Notes: a model not told the origin generated them from the letters alone. A DNA stretch of 64,000 bases from Pseudomonas sp. AL03 (GCF_029960815.1 NZ_JASBRE010000027.1:1-64000); one strand, 5' to 3'. Numbered from the stretch's first letter, positions 51,612 through 60,154 are shown. A program made the numbers and translations.

Positions 51612-52574
51612 ATGTCCGATAAAATTGAACTTCGCGCAGAGGTGCCGTCCGAATTGGGCGGCCAACGCCTCGATCAAGTCGCCGCACAATTATTCGCTGA
51701 GCACTCGCGCTCGCGCCTTTCCGCCTGGATCAAAGACGGCCGCCTGACTGTGGATGGGGCGGTTATCCGCCCGCGAGACATCGTTCATGGTGGCGCCATT
51801 CTTGAGCTCACTGCCGAGCAGGAAGCTCAGGGCGAATGGATCGCTCAAGACATCGAACTGGACATCGTCTATGAAGACGACGACATCCTGGTGATCAACA
51901 AACCCGCGGGTCTGGTGGTGCATCCTGCCGCCGGTCACGCCGATGGCACCTTGCTCAATGCCTTGCTGCACCACGTGCCGGACATCATCAATGTGCCGCG
52001 CGCCGGTATCGTGCACCGCCTGGACAAGGACACCACCGGTCTGATGGTGGTGGCCAAGACCATTCAGGCGCAGACACAGCTTGTCACGCAATTGCAGAGC
52101 CGTAGCGTCAGCCGTATCTACGAGTGCATTGTGATCGGTGTGGTGACGGCCGGCGGCAAGATCAACGCGCCAATTGGTCGTCACGGTCAGCAACGCCAGC
52201 GCATGGCCGTGATGGAAGGTGGCAAGCAAGCCGTCAGTCATTACCGCGTGCTCGAGCGTTTCCGCTCCCACACACACGTGCGGGTGAAACTGGAAACCGG
52301 TCGTACGCACCAGATTCGTGTGCACATGGCTCACATCAACTTCCCGTTGGTCGGAGATCCTGCCTACGGCGGTCGTTTCCGCATTCCGCCGGCAGCCAGT
52401 GTGACCATGGTCGAAACGTTGAAGGCGTTCCCGCGTCAGGCACTGCATGCGCGGTTCCTGGAGCTGGATCACCCGACGACCGGTAAGCGGATGAGCTGGG
52501 AATCGCCACTGCCGGACGATTTCGTCTGGTTGCTGACGCTGCTCAAGCAAGACCGCGAGGCGTTCATCGGATGA
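51612..52574 (+). CDS. rluD: 23S rRNA pseudouridine(1911/1915/1917) synthase RluD
   Basis: 320 residues. An S4 RNA-binding domain (about 15-75) is followed by the RluA-type catalytic domain with GIVHRLDKDTTGLM (Asp138 catalytic). LETGRTHQIRVHMAHI and HPTTGKRM are also conserved. It modifies helix 69 of 23S rRNA. ATG 51612 is preferred over the upstream in-frame codon 51591. It overlaps pgeF by ATGA. Confidence 0.95.
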   Translation: MSDKIELRAEVPSELGGQRLDQVAAQLFAEHSRSRLSAWIKDGRLTVDGAVIRPRDIVHGGAILELTAEQEAQGEWIAQDIELDIVYEDDDILVINKPAGLVVHPAAGHADGTLLNALLHHVPDIINVPRAGIVHRLDKDTTGLMVVAKTIQAQTQLVTQLQSRSVSRIYECIVIGVVTAGGKINAPIGRHGQQRQRMAVMEGGKQAVSHYRVLERFRSHTHVRVKLETGRTHQIRVHMAHINFPLVGDPAYGGRFRIPPAASVTMVETLKAFPRQALHARFLELDHPTTGKRMSWESPLPDDFVWLLTLLKQDREAFIG

Positions 52575-53290
52575 GTGACTGGCTGATTCCTGACTGGCCA
52601 GCGCCGGCCGGGGTCAAAGCCTGCGTTACCACCCGGGCGGGCGGCGTCAGCCTGACGCCGTTCGACAGCCTCAACCTCGGCGATCACGTCGACGACAACC
52701 CCGAAGCCGTTGTCGAAAACCGCCGTCGCCTCACCGATCATTTCTCTATTCAACCGGCCTGGTTAAAGCAGGTTCACGGCATCGCCGTGGCCCACGCAGA
52801 CCCAAGCCAGGTGGCCACTGCCGATGCCAGCTGGACCGCAACGCCCGGTATCGCCTGCACGGCGATGACCGCTGATTGCCTGCCGGCATTGTTTTGCGAC
52901 CGTGCCGGCACTCGCGTAGCAGCGGCCCATGCCGGTTGGCGCGGGTTGGCGGCGGGTGTGCTGGAAGCGACTCTGGACACGCTGGCCGTGCAACCAGAAG
53001 AAGTGCTCGTCTGGTTGGGCCCGGCCATTGGCCCGCAAGCCTTTGAAGTCGGCCCGGAAGTGCGCGAAACCTTCGTACAGCAATTGCCCGAAGCCGCTAA
53101 CGCCTTTGTGCCGAGTCAGAATGCTGGCAAATTCATGGCTGATATCTACGAGCTGGCGCGTTTACGGCTGGCCGCTCGTGGCGTCACTGCTGTCTATGGT
53201 GGCGGTTTCTGCACCGTGACCGATCCTCGCTTCTTTTCTTACCGCCGCAGTCCTCGCACCGGTCGGTTTGCCTCCCTTATCTGGCTGTAG
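52571..53290 (+). CDS. pgeF: Peptidoglycan editing factor PgeF (YfiH)
   Basis: 239 residues of the laccase-domain (COG1496) family. The metal-site motifs are KQVHGIAV, TADCLPALF and AAHAGWRGLA, with GGFCTVTD and FFSYRR at the end. The family was long annotated as polyphenol oxidase. In E. coli it removes wrongly incorporated L-Ser from peptidoglycan precursors. The start overlaps the rluD stop by four bases. Confidence 0.94.
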   Translation: MSDWLIPDWPAPAGVKACVTTRAGGVSLTPFDSLNLGDHVDDNPEAVVENRRRLTDHFSIQPAWLKQVHGIAVAHADPSQVATADASWTATPGIACTAMTADCLPALFCDRAGTRVAAAHAGWRGLAAGVLEATLDTLAVQPEEVLVWLGPAIGPQAFEVGPEVRETFVQQLPEAANAFVPSQNAGKFMADIYELARLRLAARGVTAVYGGGFCTVTDPRFFSYRRSPRTGRFASLIWL

Positions 53291-53347
53291 TGCGCTGTCT
53301 CAGGGCACGACCGCTAGACTTAGCTGACCTGCATCAACGTCACGACG

Positions 53348-53376
53348 CTTGAAACTCCCAGAATCGACCACATCTA
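53348..53376 (+). promoter_or_regulatory. Sigma32 heat-shock promoter of clpB
   Basis: CTTGAAA (53348-53354), a 13-base spacer and CCACATCTA (53368-53376) match the sigma32 consensus CTTGAAA-N(11-16)-CCCCATNT with one change. It lies 72 bases upstream of the clpB start. Confidence 0.8.
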
Positions 53377-53447
53377 ATGAGGTATCTGGCAGGTTTCTTC
53401 ATTCAGGATGTTTTATCGGTCCGGCCTGCTCAAAAGGAAGGTGACCC

Positions 53448-56012
53448 ATGCGTATAGATCGTTTAACCAGCAAATTGCAGTTAGCGCTATCCGACGCCCA
53501 ATCTCTGGCCGTCGGCCTTGACCATCCCGGCATTGAGCCGGCGCACTTGATGCAGGCCATGCTTGAGCAGCAGGGTGGTTCGATCAAACCCCTGCTGATG
53601 CAGGTAGGTTTCGACGTCAACAGCTTGCGTAAAGAACTGACCAAAGAGCTCGACCAGCTGCCGAAAATCCAGAACCCGACCGGCGATGTGAACATGTCGC
53701 AGGACCTGGCGCGGCTGCTCAACCAGGCCGATCGCCTGGCCCAGCAGAAGGGCGACCAGTTTATCTCCAGCGAACTGGTGCTGCTCGCCGCGATGGACGA
53801 GAACAGCAAGCTCGGCAAATTGTTGCTTGGCCAGGGCGTCAGCAAGAAAGCCCTGGAAAATGCAATCAACAACTTGCGCGGTGGTGAGGCCGTCAATGAC
53901 GCCAACCACGAAGAGTCGCGCCAGGCACTGGATAAATACACCGTCGACCTGACCAAGCGTGCCGAAGAAGGCAAGCTCGACCCCGTGATCGGCCGTGACG
54001 ACGAAATTCGCCGGACCATTCAGGTCCTGCAACGCCGTACCAAGAACAACCCGGTGCTGATCGGTGAACCTGGCGTGGGTAAAACCGCCATCGCCGAAGG
54101 CCTGGCCCAGCGCATCATCAACGGTGAAGTGCCGGATGGACTGAAAGGCAAACGCCTGTTGTCCCTGGACATGGGGTCGTTGATTGCCGGTGCCAAATAC
54201 CGTGGAGAGTTCGAAGAGCGCCTCAAATCCCTGCTCAACGAACTGTCGAAGCAGGAAGGGCAGATCATTCTGTTCATCGACGAACTGCACACCATGGTCG
54301 GCGCCGGTAAGGGCGAAGGCTCGATGGATGCGGGCAACATGCTCAAACCGGCGTTGGCTCGTGGTGAGCTGCACTGCGTCGGTGCAACCACGCTCAACGA
54401 GTACCGCCAATATATAGAGAAGGACGCCGCCCTCGAACGGCGTTTCCAGAAAGTCTTGGTGGACGAGCCGAGCGAAGAAGACACCATCGCTATCTTGCGT
54501 GGCCTGAAAGAGCGTTACGAGGTTCACCACAAGGTGGCAATCACCGACGGCGCGATCATCGCCGCGGCCAAGCTCAGTCACCGCTACATTACGGATCGCC
54601 AGCTGCCGGACAAGGCCATCGACCTGATCGACGAAGCGGCCAGCCGCATCCGTATGGAGATAGATTCCAAGCCGGAAGTTTTGGATCGTCTTGAGCGCCG
54701 CTTGATTCAGTTGAAGGTGGAATCCCAGGCGCTGAAGAAAGAAAGCGACGAAGCGGCCATAAAACGTCTGGAAAAACTCCAGGAAGAAATCGTCCGTCTC
54801 GAGCGTGAGTATTCGGACCTGGAAGAAATCTGGAACGCGGAAAAAGCCGAAGTCCAGGGTTCTGCGCAGATCCAGCAGAAAATCGAACAGTCCCGTCAGG
54901 AACTGGAAGCGGCCCGCCGAAAAGGCGACTTGAACCGCATGGCCGAGCTGCAGTACGGGATCATCCCGGACCTGGAGCGCAGCCTGCAAATGGTCGACCA
55001 GCACGGCAAAACTGAAAACCAGTTACTGCGCAGCAAGGTGACCGAAGAAGAGATCGCCGAAGTGGTGTCCAAGTGGACCGGTATTCCGGTGTCGAAAATG
55101 CTCGAAGGCGAGCGCGACAAACTGATGAAGATGGAAAGCTTGTTGCACCAACGTGTGATCGGCCAGGACGAAGCGGTCATTGCCGTTTCCAACGCAGTGC
55201 GGCGCTCTCGTGCCGGGTTGTCCGATCCGAATCGCCCGAGCGGTTCGTTCATGTTCCTCGGCCCGACCGGTGTCGGTAAAACCGAGCTGTGCAAGGCACT
55301 GGCCGAGTTCCTCTTTGATACTGAAGAAGCGATGGTACGGATCGACATGTCCGAGTTCATGGAGAAACATTCCGTGGCTCGACTGATCGGCGCGCCACCA
55401 GGCTACGTGGGCTATGAAGAGGGCGGTTACCTGACCGAGGCGGTGCGTCGCAAGCCTTATTCGGTCATCCTCCTGGACGAGGTCGAGAAGGCCCACCCGG
55501 ACGTCTTCAATATCTTGCTGCAAGTGCTGGAAGATGGCCGGCTGACCGACAGTCATGGCCGCACGGTGGATTTCAAAAATACCGTGATTGTCATGACCTC
55601 CAACCTGGGCTCGGTACAGATCCAGGAACTGGTCGGTGATCGTGAGGCGCAACGTGCGGCGGTGATGGATGCGATTTCCACGCACTTCCGACCGGAGTTC
55701 ATCAACCGGGTCGACGAAGTGGTGATCTTCGAACCGTTGGCTCGGGATCAGATCGCGGGCATTACCGAGATTCAGTTGGGTCGTCTGCGCAGTCGCCTGA
55801 CCGAGCGCGAGCTGAAGCTTGATCTCAGCCCTGAGGCCATGGATAAGCTGATTGCGGTAGGTTACGACCCGGTTTACGGCGCACGGCCGCTCAAGCGAGC
55901 GATCCAGCGCTGGATCGAGAACCCGCTGGCGCAGCTGATTCTGTCGGGCCGTTTCATGCCCGGCGACACCGCAAAAGGTGTCGTGGAAAACGACGAAATT
56001 GTATTCGTCTGA
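53448..56012 (+). CDS. clpB: ATP-dependent disaggregase ClpB
   Basis: 854 residues. Clp-N repeats (1-145), first nucleotide-binding domain with Walker A GEPGVGKTA, the coiled-coil middle domain (about 410-525), second nucleotide-binding domain with GPTGVGKTE, and the D2-small domain. GAR/GYVGYEEGG pore-loop motifs are present. No ClpP-docking tripeptide is seen, as expected. It works with DnaK to reactivate aggregates. AAGGAAGG precedes the ATG, and a sigma32 promoter lies upstream. Confidence 0.98.
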   Translation: MRIDRLTSKLQLALSDAQSLAVGLDHPGIEPAHLMQAMLEQQGGSIKPLLMQVGFDVNSLRKELTKELDQLPKIQNPTGDVNMSQDLARLLNQADRLAQQKGDQFISSELVLLAAMDENSKLGKLLLGQGVSKKALENAINNLRGGEAVNDANHEESRQALDKYTVDLTKRAEEGKLDPVIGRDDEIRRTIQVLQRRTKNNPVLIGEPGVGKTAIAEGLAQRIINGEVPDGLKGKRLLSLDMGSLIAGAKYRGEFEERLKSLLNELSKQEGQIILFIDELHTMVGAGKGEGSMDAGNMLKPALARGELHCVGATTLNEYRQYIEKDAALERRFQKVLVDEPSEEDTIAILRGLKERYEVHHKVAITDGAIIAAAKLSHRYITDRQLPDKAIDLIDEAASRIRMEIDSKPEVLDRLERRLIQLKVESQALKKESDEAAIKRLEKLQEEIVRLEREYSDLEEIWNAEKAEVQGSAQIQQKIEQSRQELEAARRKGDLNRMAELQYGIIPDLERSLQMVDQHGKTENQLLRSKVTEEEIAEVVSKWTGIPVSKMLEGERDKLMKMESLLHQRVIGQDEAVIAVSNAVRRSRAGLSDPNRPSGSFMFLGPTGVGKTELCKALAEFLFDTEEAMVRIDMSEFMEKHSVARLIGAPPGYVGYEEGGYLTEAVRRKPYSVILLDEVEKAHPDVFNILLQVLEDGRLTDSHGRTVDFKNTVIVMTSNLGSVQIQELVGDREAQRAAVMDAISTHFRPEFINRVDEVVIFEPLARDQIAGITEIQLGRLRSRLTERELKLDLSPEAMDKLIAVGYDPVYGARPLKRAIQRWIENPLAQLILSGRFMPGDTAKGVVENDEIVFV

Positions 56013-56035
56013 TCCAGGGCGCCGGCAAAACTGAC

Positions 56036-56063
56036 GAGGCCTCGCATTGTGAGGCCTTTTTTT
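56036..56063 (+). terminator. clpB terminator
   Basis: AGGCCTC pairs with GAGGCCT across a 7-base loop, followed by a run of nine T residues. Confidence 0.88.
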
Positions 56064-56196
56064 CGCCAGGCTGTTGAACTGAAAGGAAAAGGCTTGTAAA
56101 GTGCGCCCCGCAGTAAGTTGCCCTGAAGGGTTTCTGCTCCCCAAGCAGGAATCTGAAATAAGTTGCAAATCATTAACTTGAAAGCAATTTAGGGGG

Positions 56197-56224
56197 TTGA
56201 CAGAGGTGCTTAAAATTGTAGAAT
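56197..56224 (+). promoter_or_regulatory. Sigma70 promoter of the tRNA operon
   Basis: TTGACA (56197-56202) and TAGAAT (56219-56224) stand 16 bases apart. The GC-rich AGCGCGCC that follows is a typical stringently controlled discriminator. Confidence 0.82.
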
Positions 56225-56310
56225 AGCGCGCCTCAGACACACGAACGCAGCGATGCGAACGGGTCGAAGAGGTGAAGCAAGCTTCACAGTTGTCAATTGA
56301 AATATGTAGT

Positions 56311-56386
56311 TCCGTGATAGCTCAGTCGGTAGAGCAAATGACTGTTAATCATTGGGTCCCAGGTTCGAGTCCTGGTCACGGAGCCA
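56311..56386 (+). tRNA. tRNA-Asn(GTT)
   Basis: 76 bases with acceptor stem TCCGTGA/TCACGGA, T loop GGTTCGAGTCC and encoded CCA. The anticodon loop CTGTTAA gives anticodon GTT. Confidence 0.97.
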
Positions 56387-56395
56387 ATTTCAAAC

Positions 56396-56472
56396 CGGGG
56401 TATAGCGCAGTCCGGTAGCGCGCCTGCTTTGGGAGCAGGATGTCAGGAGTTCGAATCCCCTTACCCCGACCA
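56396..56472 (+). tRNA. tRNA-Pro(TGG), copy 1
   Basis: 77 bases, acceptor CGGGGTA/TACCCCG, encoded CCA, anticodon loop TTTGGGA (anticodon TGG). It follows tRNA-Asn by nine bases in the same transcript. Confidence 0.97.
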
Positions 56473-56477
56473 TTTTT

Positions 56478-56553
56478 GGGTCGTTAGCTCAGTTGGTAGA
56501 GCAGTTGGCTTTTAACCAATTGGTCGTAGGTTCGAATCCCACACGACCCACCA
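56478..56553 (+). tRNA. tRNA-Lys(TTT)
   Basis: 76 bases, acceptor GGGTCGT/ACGACCC, encoded CCA, anticodon loop CTTTTAA (anticodon TTT). Confidence 0.97.
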
Positions 56554-56618
56554 TTTTTGAAACCAGTTAACGCTGGGATCAGATCTTAAGATCAGAGGCC
56601 AAAAGCACTGATCGAAGA

Positions 56619-56647
56619 AGGCGACTTGTAAAGGTCGCCTTTTTTTT
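56619..56647 (+). terminator. Terminator after the Asn-Pro-Lys tRNA unit
   Basis: AGGCGAC pairs with GTCGCCT and eight T residues follow. The second tRNA-Pro begins right after the T-run, so it is either read through or transcribed from its own start. Confidence 0.8.
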
Positions 56648-56649
56648 AC

Positions 56650-56726
56650 CGGGGTATAGCGCAGTCCGGTAGCGCGCCTGCTTTGGGAGCAGGATGTCAG
56701 GAGTTCGAATCCCCTTACCCCGACCA
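56650..56726 (+). tRNA. tRNA-Pro(TGG), copy 2
   Basis: 77 bases, identical to the copy at 56396-56472 as far as I can see, with anticodon TGG and encoded CCA. Confidence 0.97.
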
Positions 56727-56730
56727 TATT

Positions 56731-56768
56731 AAAAATCCTCGTATCGAAAGATTCGGGGATTTTTTTTG
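56731..56768 (+). terminator. Terminator after the second tRNA-Pro
   Basis: AAAAATCC pairs with GGGATTTT (through a C/G pair) around an internal TATCGAAAGATT hairpin and ends in eight T residues. Confidence 0.82.
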
Positions 56769-56867
56769 TCTGCTGGAAATGCGATTCCCTTGACGTCATG
56801 AGCTATCACAACTGGCCAATGCCTTGCAGGGCATGGTGCAGCGCTTTCGGGTGTAAATCCGCCAGAC

Positions 56868-56904
56868 GAAAAAAGCCGCGCTTCCCGACAGGAATGCGCG
56901 GCTT
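56868..56904 (-). terminator. Terminator of the EF-hand gene
   Basis: AAGCCGCGC pairs with GCGCGGCTT; on the minus strand it ends in TTTTTTC, 14 bases after the stop codon. Confidence 0.85.
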
Positions 56905-56917
56905 GGATCTCAGAAAC

Positions 56918-57316
56918 TTAGGCGCCGTCTTGGTCTTTCAAGTGCTCGAACAGACCTTTTGGCATTTTCTTGCCATTGGCTTCGAAGTTGGCTTTCACGT
57001 TGTCGTAAGCCTCTTGTTCGTCGATGAAGCCGTCATGGTTGGTGTCGATCTTGTCGAAATTGGACTTTGGCGCGACTTTCAGAAATTCCGCACGGGAAAC
57101 CTTGCCGTCGCCATCAGTGTCGGTTTTTGCCATCGACGCATCGCCACACTTGCCTTCGCCACATTTGCCTTCAGGGGTCTTCACCACCTGTTCGGCAGAG
57201 GCCAGCAGGTAGCCCTGAGTCAGCGGTTGCGAGGCGAACACGGAGCCGGACAACATCATGCCACCGGCCAAAACAGCGCCGAGCAGACCGATAGTGTTTT
57301 TGGTGGTACGGGACAT
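56918..57316 (-). CDS. Exported EF-hand protein with bufferin/HvfA-like EGKCG motif
   Basis: 132 residues. Signal peptide cleaved after about Ala28 (GSVFA|SQ). The mature N-terminus has LTQGYLLASAEQ and then EGKCGEGKCG at 49-58. Two EF-hand loops follow: DTDGDGKVSRAE (66-77) and DTNHDGFIDEQE (91-102). GYxLA followed by EGKCG repeats is the pattern of HvfA/bufferin-type metallophores, whose cysteines are modified by DUF692 (MNIO) enzymes; no such enzyme is adjacent. The EF-hands should bind calcium in the periplasm. AGGAG precedes ATG 57316. The link to bufferins is by motif only. Confidence 0.85.
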   Translation of the reverse strand: MSRTTKNTIGLLGAVLAGGMMLSGSVFASQPLTQGYLLASAEQVVKTPEGKCGEGKCGDASMAKTDTDGDGKVSRAEFLKVAPKSNFDKIDTNHDGFIDEQEAYDNVKANFEANGKKMPKGLFEHLKDQDGA

Positions 57317-57573
57317 TTCAAATCTCCTGGGTTGCACGACACAACCGTTCGATAAAGGGCGCCACGTAAGTGCGGCGACAAACCTGTGCAGGCGAGGTGC
57401 CTTGCTCGGGTGTGGCCATTTAGCGGGTGTGGTGTATCGCTACTGTGTCGCGCAAGGGGGGAGTTTGTAAGCGAAGGGGGAAACAATGGGGGGAGATACA
57501 GTGAGACACAGATCGGCGGTGCGATGAGCAGAAAAGTGGGAGCAGGCAAGCCCACCCCCACCCTCAATGTCTA

Positions 57574-58872
57574 TCAGTGCAGCTTCAGCCGCGGCTCAGT
57601 CCCGCGCCCGATCTTGCTGCCCAACATCAGCATCGCTGTGCGAAACGCGCCATACAGCGCCATCTGGTGCATGCGATACAGCGATACGTAAAACATCCGC
57701 GCCAGCCAGCCTTCGAGCATTACGCTGCCGGTGAGGTTGCCCATCAAGTTGCCCACAGCCGAAAAACGCGACAGCGAGATCAGCGAGCCGTAGTCGGTGT
57801 ATTTGTACGCAGGCAGAGGCTTGCCCTCGATCCGCAGCTTCAGCGATTTGGCCAGCAACGAAGCTTGCTGATGCGCAGCCTGGGCGCGCGGCGGTACGTT
57901 GCGATCAGTGCCCGGCTGCGGGCAGGCCGCGCAGTCACCGAAGGCGAAGATGTTCTCGTCGCGGGTGGTTTGCAGGGTCGGCAGCACTTGCAGCTGATTG
58001 ATCCGGTTGGTCTCCAGACCATCGATGTCCTTGAGGAACCCCGGTGCACGAATCCCGGCCGCCCAGACTTTCAGGCTGGCGTTGATGACTTTGCCATCGG
58101 CGGTAATCAGGCTGTCGGCCGTCACTTCACTCACCGCCGCATTGGTCATGACGTTAACCCCAAGCTTCTCCAGGGTTTTATGCACCGGCCCGCCGATACG
58201 TTCCGGCAGCGCTGGCAGCACCCGTGGCCCGGCTTCGATCAAGGTAATGTGCATGTTTTCCGGTTTGATCCGGTCCAGGCCATAAGCCGCCAGTTCATGG
58301 GCAGCGTTGTGCAGTTCGGCGGCCAGTTCGACCCCGGTGGCACCGGCACCCACGATGGCCACGCTGATCTGCTCGACCTTGTCGGTCTGCCCGGCGTGCG
58401 CGCGTAGGTAGTGGTTGAGCAATTGCTGATGGAAGCGCTCGGCCTGTTTGCGGGTGTCGAGGAACAGGCAGTGTTGCGCCGCGCCCTGAGTGCCGAAATC
58501 GTTGGTGGTACTGCCGACCGCGATCACCAGCGAGTCGTAACCCAGCTCACGGGCCGGTACCAGCTCCACGCCGGCTTCGTCGTAGGTGGCAGCCAACTGG
58601 ATTTTCTTCTGTGCGCGATCAAGCCCGCTCATGCGCCCCAGCTGGAACTCGAAGTGGTTCCATTTCGCTTGGGCAACATAGTTGAGTTCGTCTTCGGAAG
58701 AGTTCAGCGACCCGGCCGCCACTTCATGCAACAGCGGTTTCCAGATGTGGGTCAGGTTCGCGTCGACCAGCATTACACTGGCCGTGCCGCGCTTGCCCAG
58801 AGTCTTACCCAGACGGGTAGCCAACTCCAGACCGCCGGCGCCGCCGCCAACGATGACAATACGATGAGTCAT
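57574..58872 (-). CDS. ndh: Type II NADH:quinone oxidoreductase
   Basis: 432 residues. FAD motif IVIVGGGAGGLELATRLGK at the N-terminus, NADH motif VAIVGAGATGVELAAEL near 165-180, and the FAD motif IFAFGDCAACPQPG around 308. The C-terminal amphipathic region (FYVSLYRMHQMALYG) should bind the membrane face. It transfers electrons from NADH to quinone without proton pumping. The start ATG 58872 is used rather than the longer frame. DUF3094 lies 60 bases upstream on the same strand. Confidence 0.93.
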   Translation of the reverse strand: MTHRIVIVGGGAGGLELATRLGKTLGKRGTASVMLVDANLTHIWKPLLHEVAAGSLNSSEDELNYVAQAKWNHFEFQLGRMSGLDRAQKKIQLAATYDEAGVELVPARELGYDSLVIAVGSTTNDFGTQGAAQHCLFLDTRKQAERFHQQLLNHYLRAHAGQTDKVEQISVAIVGAGATGVELAAELHNAAHELAAYGLDRIKPENMHITLIEAGPRVLPALPERIGGPVHKTLEKLGVNVMTNAAVSEVTADSLITADGKVINASLKVWAAGIRAPGFLKDIDGLETNRINQLQVLPTLQTTRDENIFAFGDCAACPQPGTDRNVPPRAQAAHQQASLLAKSLKLRIEGKPLPAYKYTDYGSLISLSRFSAVGNLMGNLTGSVMLEGWLARMFYVSLYRMHQMALYGAFRTAMLMLGSKIGRGTEPRLKLH

Positions 58873-58932
58873 GGGGATATCTCGCAAGGCTAAAAGAAAT
58901 CGGTGCAATTACCCGAGCGAGCGCGAGGCAGC

Positions 58933-59106
58933 TCATAGCGTCAGGTAACTGATAAGTCGGCTCAACAGGCCTAAACCAATGGTCACTGCCAACACCACCA
59001 CCAGGAGCATCCACGGCCGGAAAGGCCGGCGCTCGACTCGGTGCTGGGACAGGTGCAGGTACTCTTCGACATGCTTTTGGTCGTCGGGGTTCAGGCGGCT
59101 GGTCAT
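58933..59106 (-). CDS. DUF3094 family small membrane protein
   Basis: 57 residues, too short for most callers: MTSRLNPDDQKHVEEYLHLS, then a basic HRVERRPFRPW and one membrane helix (MLLVVVLAVTIGLGLLSRLI) near the C-terminus. This matches the Pseudomonas family DUF3094, function unknown, normally just upstream of ndh. The two genes are probably co-transcribed. Confidence 0.88.
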   Translation of the reverse strand: MTSRLNPDDQKHVEEYLHLSQHRVERRPFRPWMLLVVVLAVTIGLGLLSRLISYLTL

Positions 59107-59160
59107 ATTGGGCCTCGTCAGGGGTAGACGTTGCTAAATGTGTAGAAGCTACAAGCGAGG

Positions 59161-59279
59161 TTATCCCGCATTGAACGGAGCATAGCCGCTGGCCGAAATG
59201 GGCTCGACGCTCACTGTATCGTCCAGGCGAATGATTCCACTTTGTAACACCCGGCGATCAACTCCTGCAACGGACTCAC
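59161..59279 (-). pseudogene. MOSC domain gene remnant (internal deletion)
   Basis: A GTG overlapping the DUF1780 stop starts MSPLQELIAG, like the N-terminus of a Pseudomonas MOSC protein, and then stops after 22 codons. In another frame the same stretch reads RRVLQSGIIRLDDTVSVEP and ends at TAA 59161; this matches the conserved C-terminal strand of MOSC domains. The most economical view is an intact gene in the order DUF1780-MOSC-DUF3094 that lost its central part. The MOSC assignment is from memory of the motif. Confidence 0.55.
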
Positions 59280-59902
59280 AGGCTGATCCCGACGTCGAAA
59301 ACTATACTGCGCCCCAGGTTGCTGCGCAGGAAATCCGGGGCATCCGGGTGCGCGAACAGCACACGGGCGAAGGTCGGACCGACCAGCGACAATGAGCGCC
59401 AGCCCTGGCGCAAATATTCGGTCGGCGGTGGGAAATGGCTGTTGAGGTCCAGCACTTCGCGCTTGAGGCTGGCGAAGGCGATGATGTCCAGTTCCCCCAG
59501 GTCCATGCCGCGTTCTTTGTAGTTGTGGGCTTTTTTGCGCAAGGTCGGCGCCAGTCTCAACAAAAACTCATTGGCCGGAATGCGCCGGGGCTTCGCCTCG
59601 CGGCGCACCAGCGAACTCAGGGAAAATGCGCTGCGCCGACGTTGCAGCTCATCGCGCCATTCATCGTTGAGGCGCCGGCCTTCATCGAGTACGAAAAACA
59701 CTTCGAAACTGGCGTCACGAAACAGCACGTCCGGCGGCTCCCCGGCCGGGGCGAATTCGTCGGCGCGATAGGGAATGTTCAGGCCTTGCAGCAGGCGCTG
59801 ACAGACCCAACGCTCACGCTCCCATTTGCGGGCATTGGACAGGAACGCGTTGGCTTGCTCGGCCGCGATGGTCAGCAGGCGTAAATAATCTGAGTCATCC
59901 AT
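59276..59902 (-). CDS. DUF1780 family protein
   Basis: 208 residues starting MDDSDYLRLLTIAAEQANAF, cytoplasmic. It contains VLFRDASFEVFFVLDEGRRL and the basic region RREAKPRRIPANEFLLRLAP. These fit DUF1780, a Pseudomonas family with no clear function; its fold has been likened to nucleases, which I cannot test. Start ATG 59902 is chosen over the longer frame. It precedes the MOSC remnant and the DUF3094-ndh pair. Confidence 0.87.
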   Translation of the reverse strand: MDDSDYLRLLTIAAEQANAFLSNARKWERERWVCQRLLQGLNIPYRADEFAPAGEPPDVLFRDASFEVFFVLDEGRRLNDEWRDELQRRRSAFSLSSLVRREAKPRRIPANEFLLRLAPTLRKKAHNYKERGMDLGELDIIAFASLKREVLDLNSHFPPPTEYLRQGWRSLSLVGPTFARVLFAHPDAPDFLRSNLGRSIVFDVGISL

Positions 59903-60026
59903 AGGCCCAAGCTTAGCGTTCAAATGCGATCGCAAAGAAGACAGTTTATCGGAGAAGGTCAGAACTGCCGGATCAGCGGCGCGCCATGTCCGCGACAATC
60001 CTCATCCCGCGCTCGTTTCAGGGCCA

Positions 60027-60062
60027 TGCACAAAACGGATAGCGATCTGCGCAAAGCGGATA
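60027..60062 (+). promoter_or_regulatory. Two-box XylS/BenR-type operator before benK
   Basis: TGCACAAAACGGATA (60027-60041), six bases, then TGCGCAAAGCGGATA (60048-60062). These are direct repeats of TGCA-N6-GGNTA with the 6-base spacing of the Pm promoter; the second box has one mismatch. It lies 93 bases before the benK start. Confidence 0.75.
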
Positions 60063-60154
60063 TTGCCCCGTGTCTGGCGACTCTACCCTCGGCTGTACGG
60101 ACGTTCGCCGCGTTACCGACGCTCTTAAAAAAACAACAACAAGAGATAGATGCC

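Noticed and set aside
53487..55004. 505-codon minus-strand frame opposite clpB.
   Set aside because: Shadow frame of clpB codon usage, no motifs.
56311..56726. tRNA cluster as attachment site of a genomic island.
   Set aside because: No integrase, direct-repeat end or foreign gene block next to the tRNAs.
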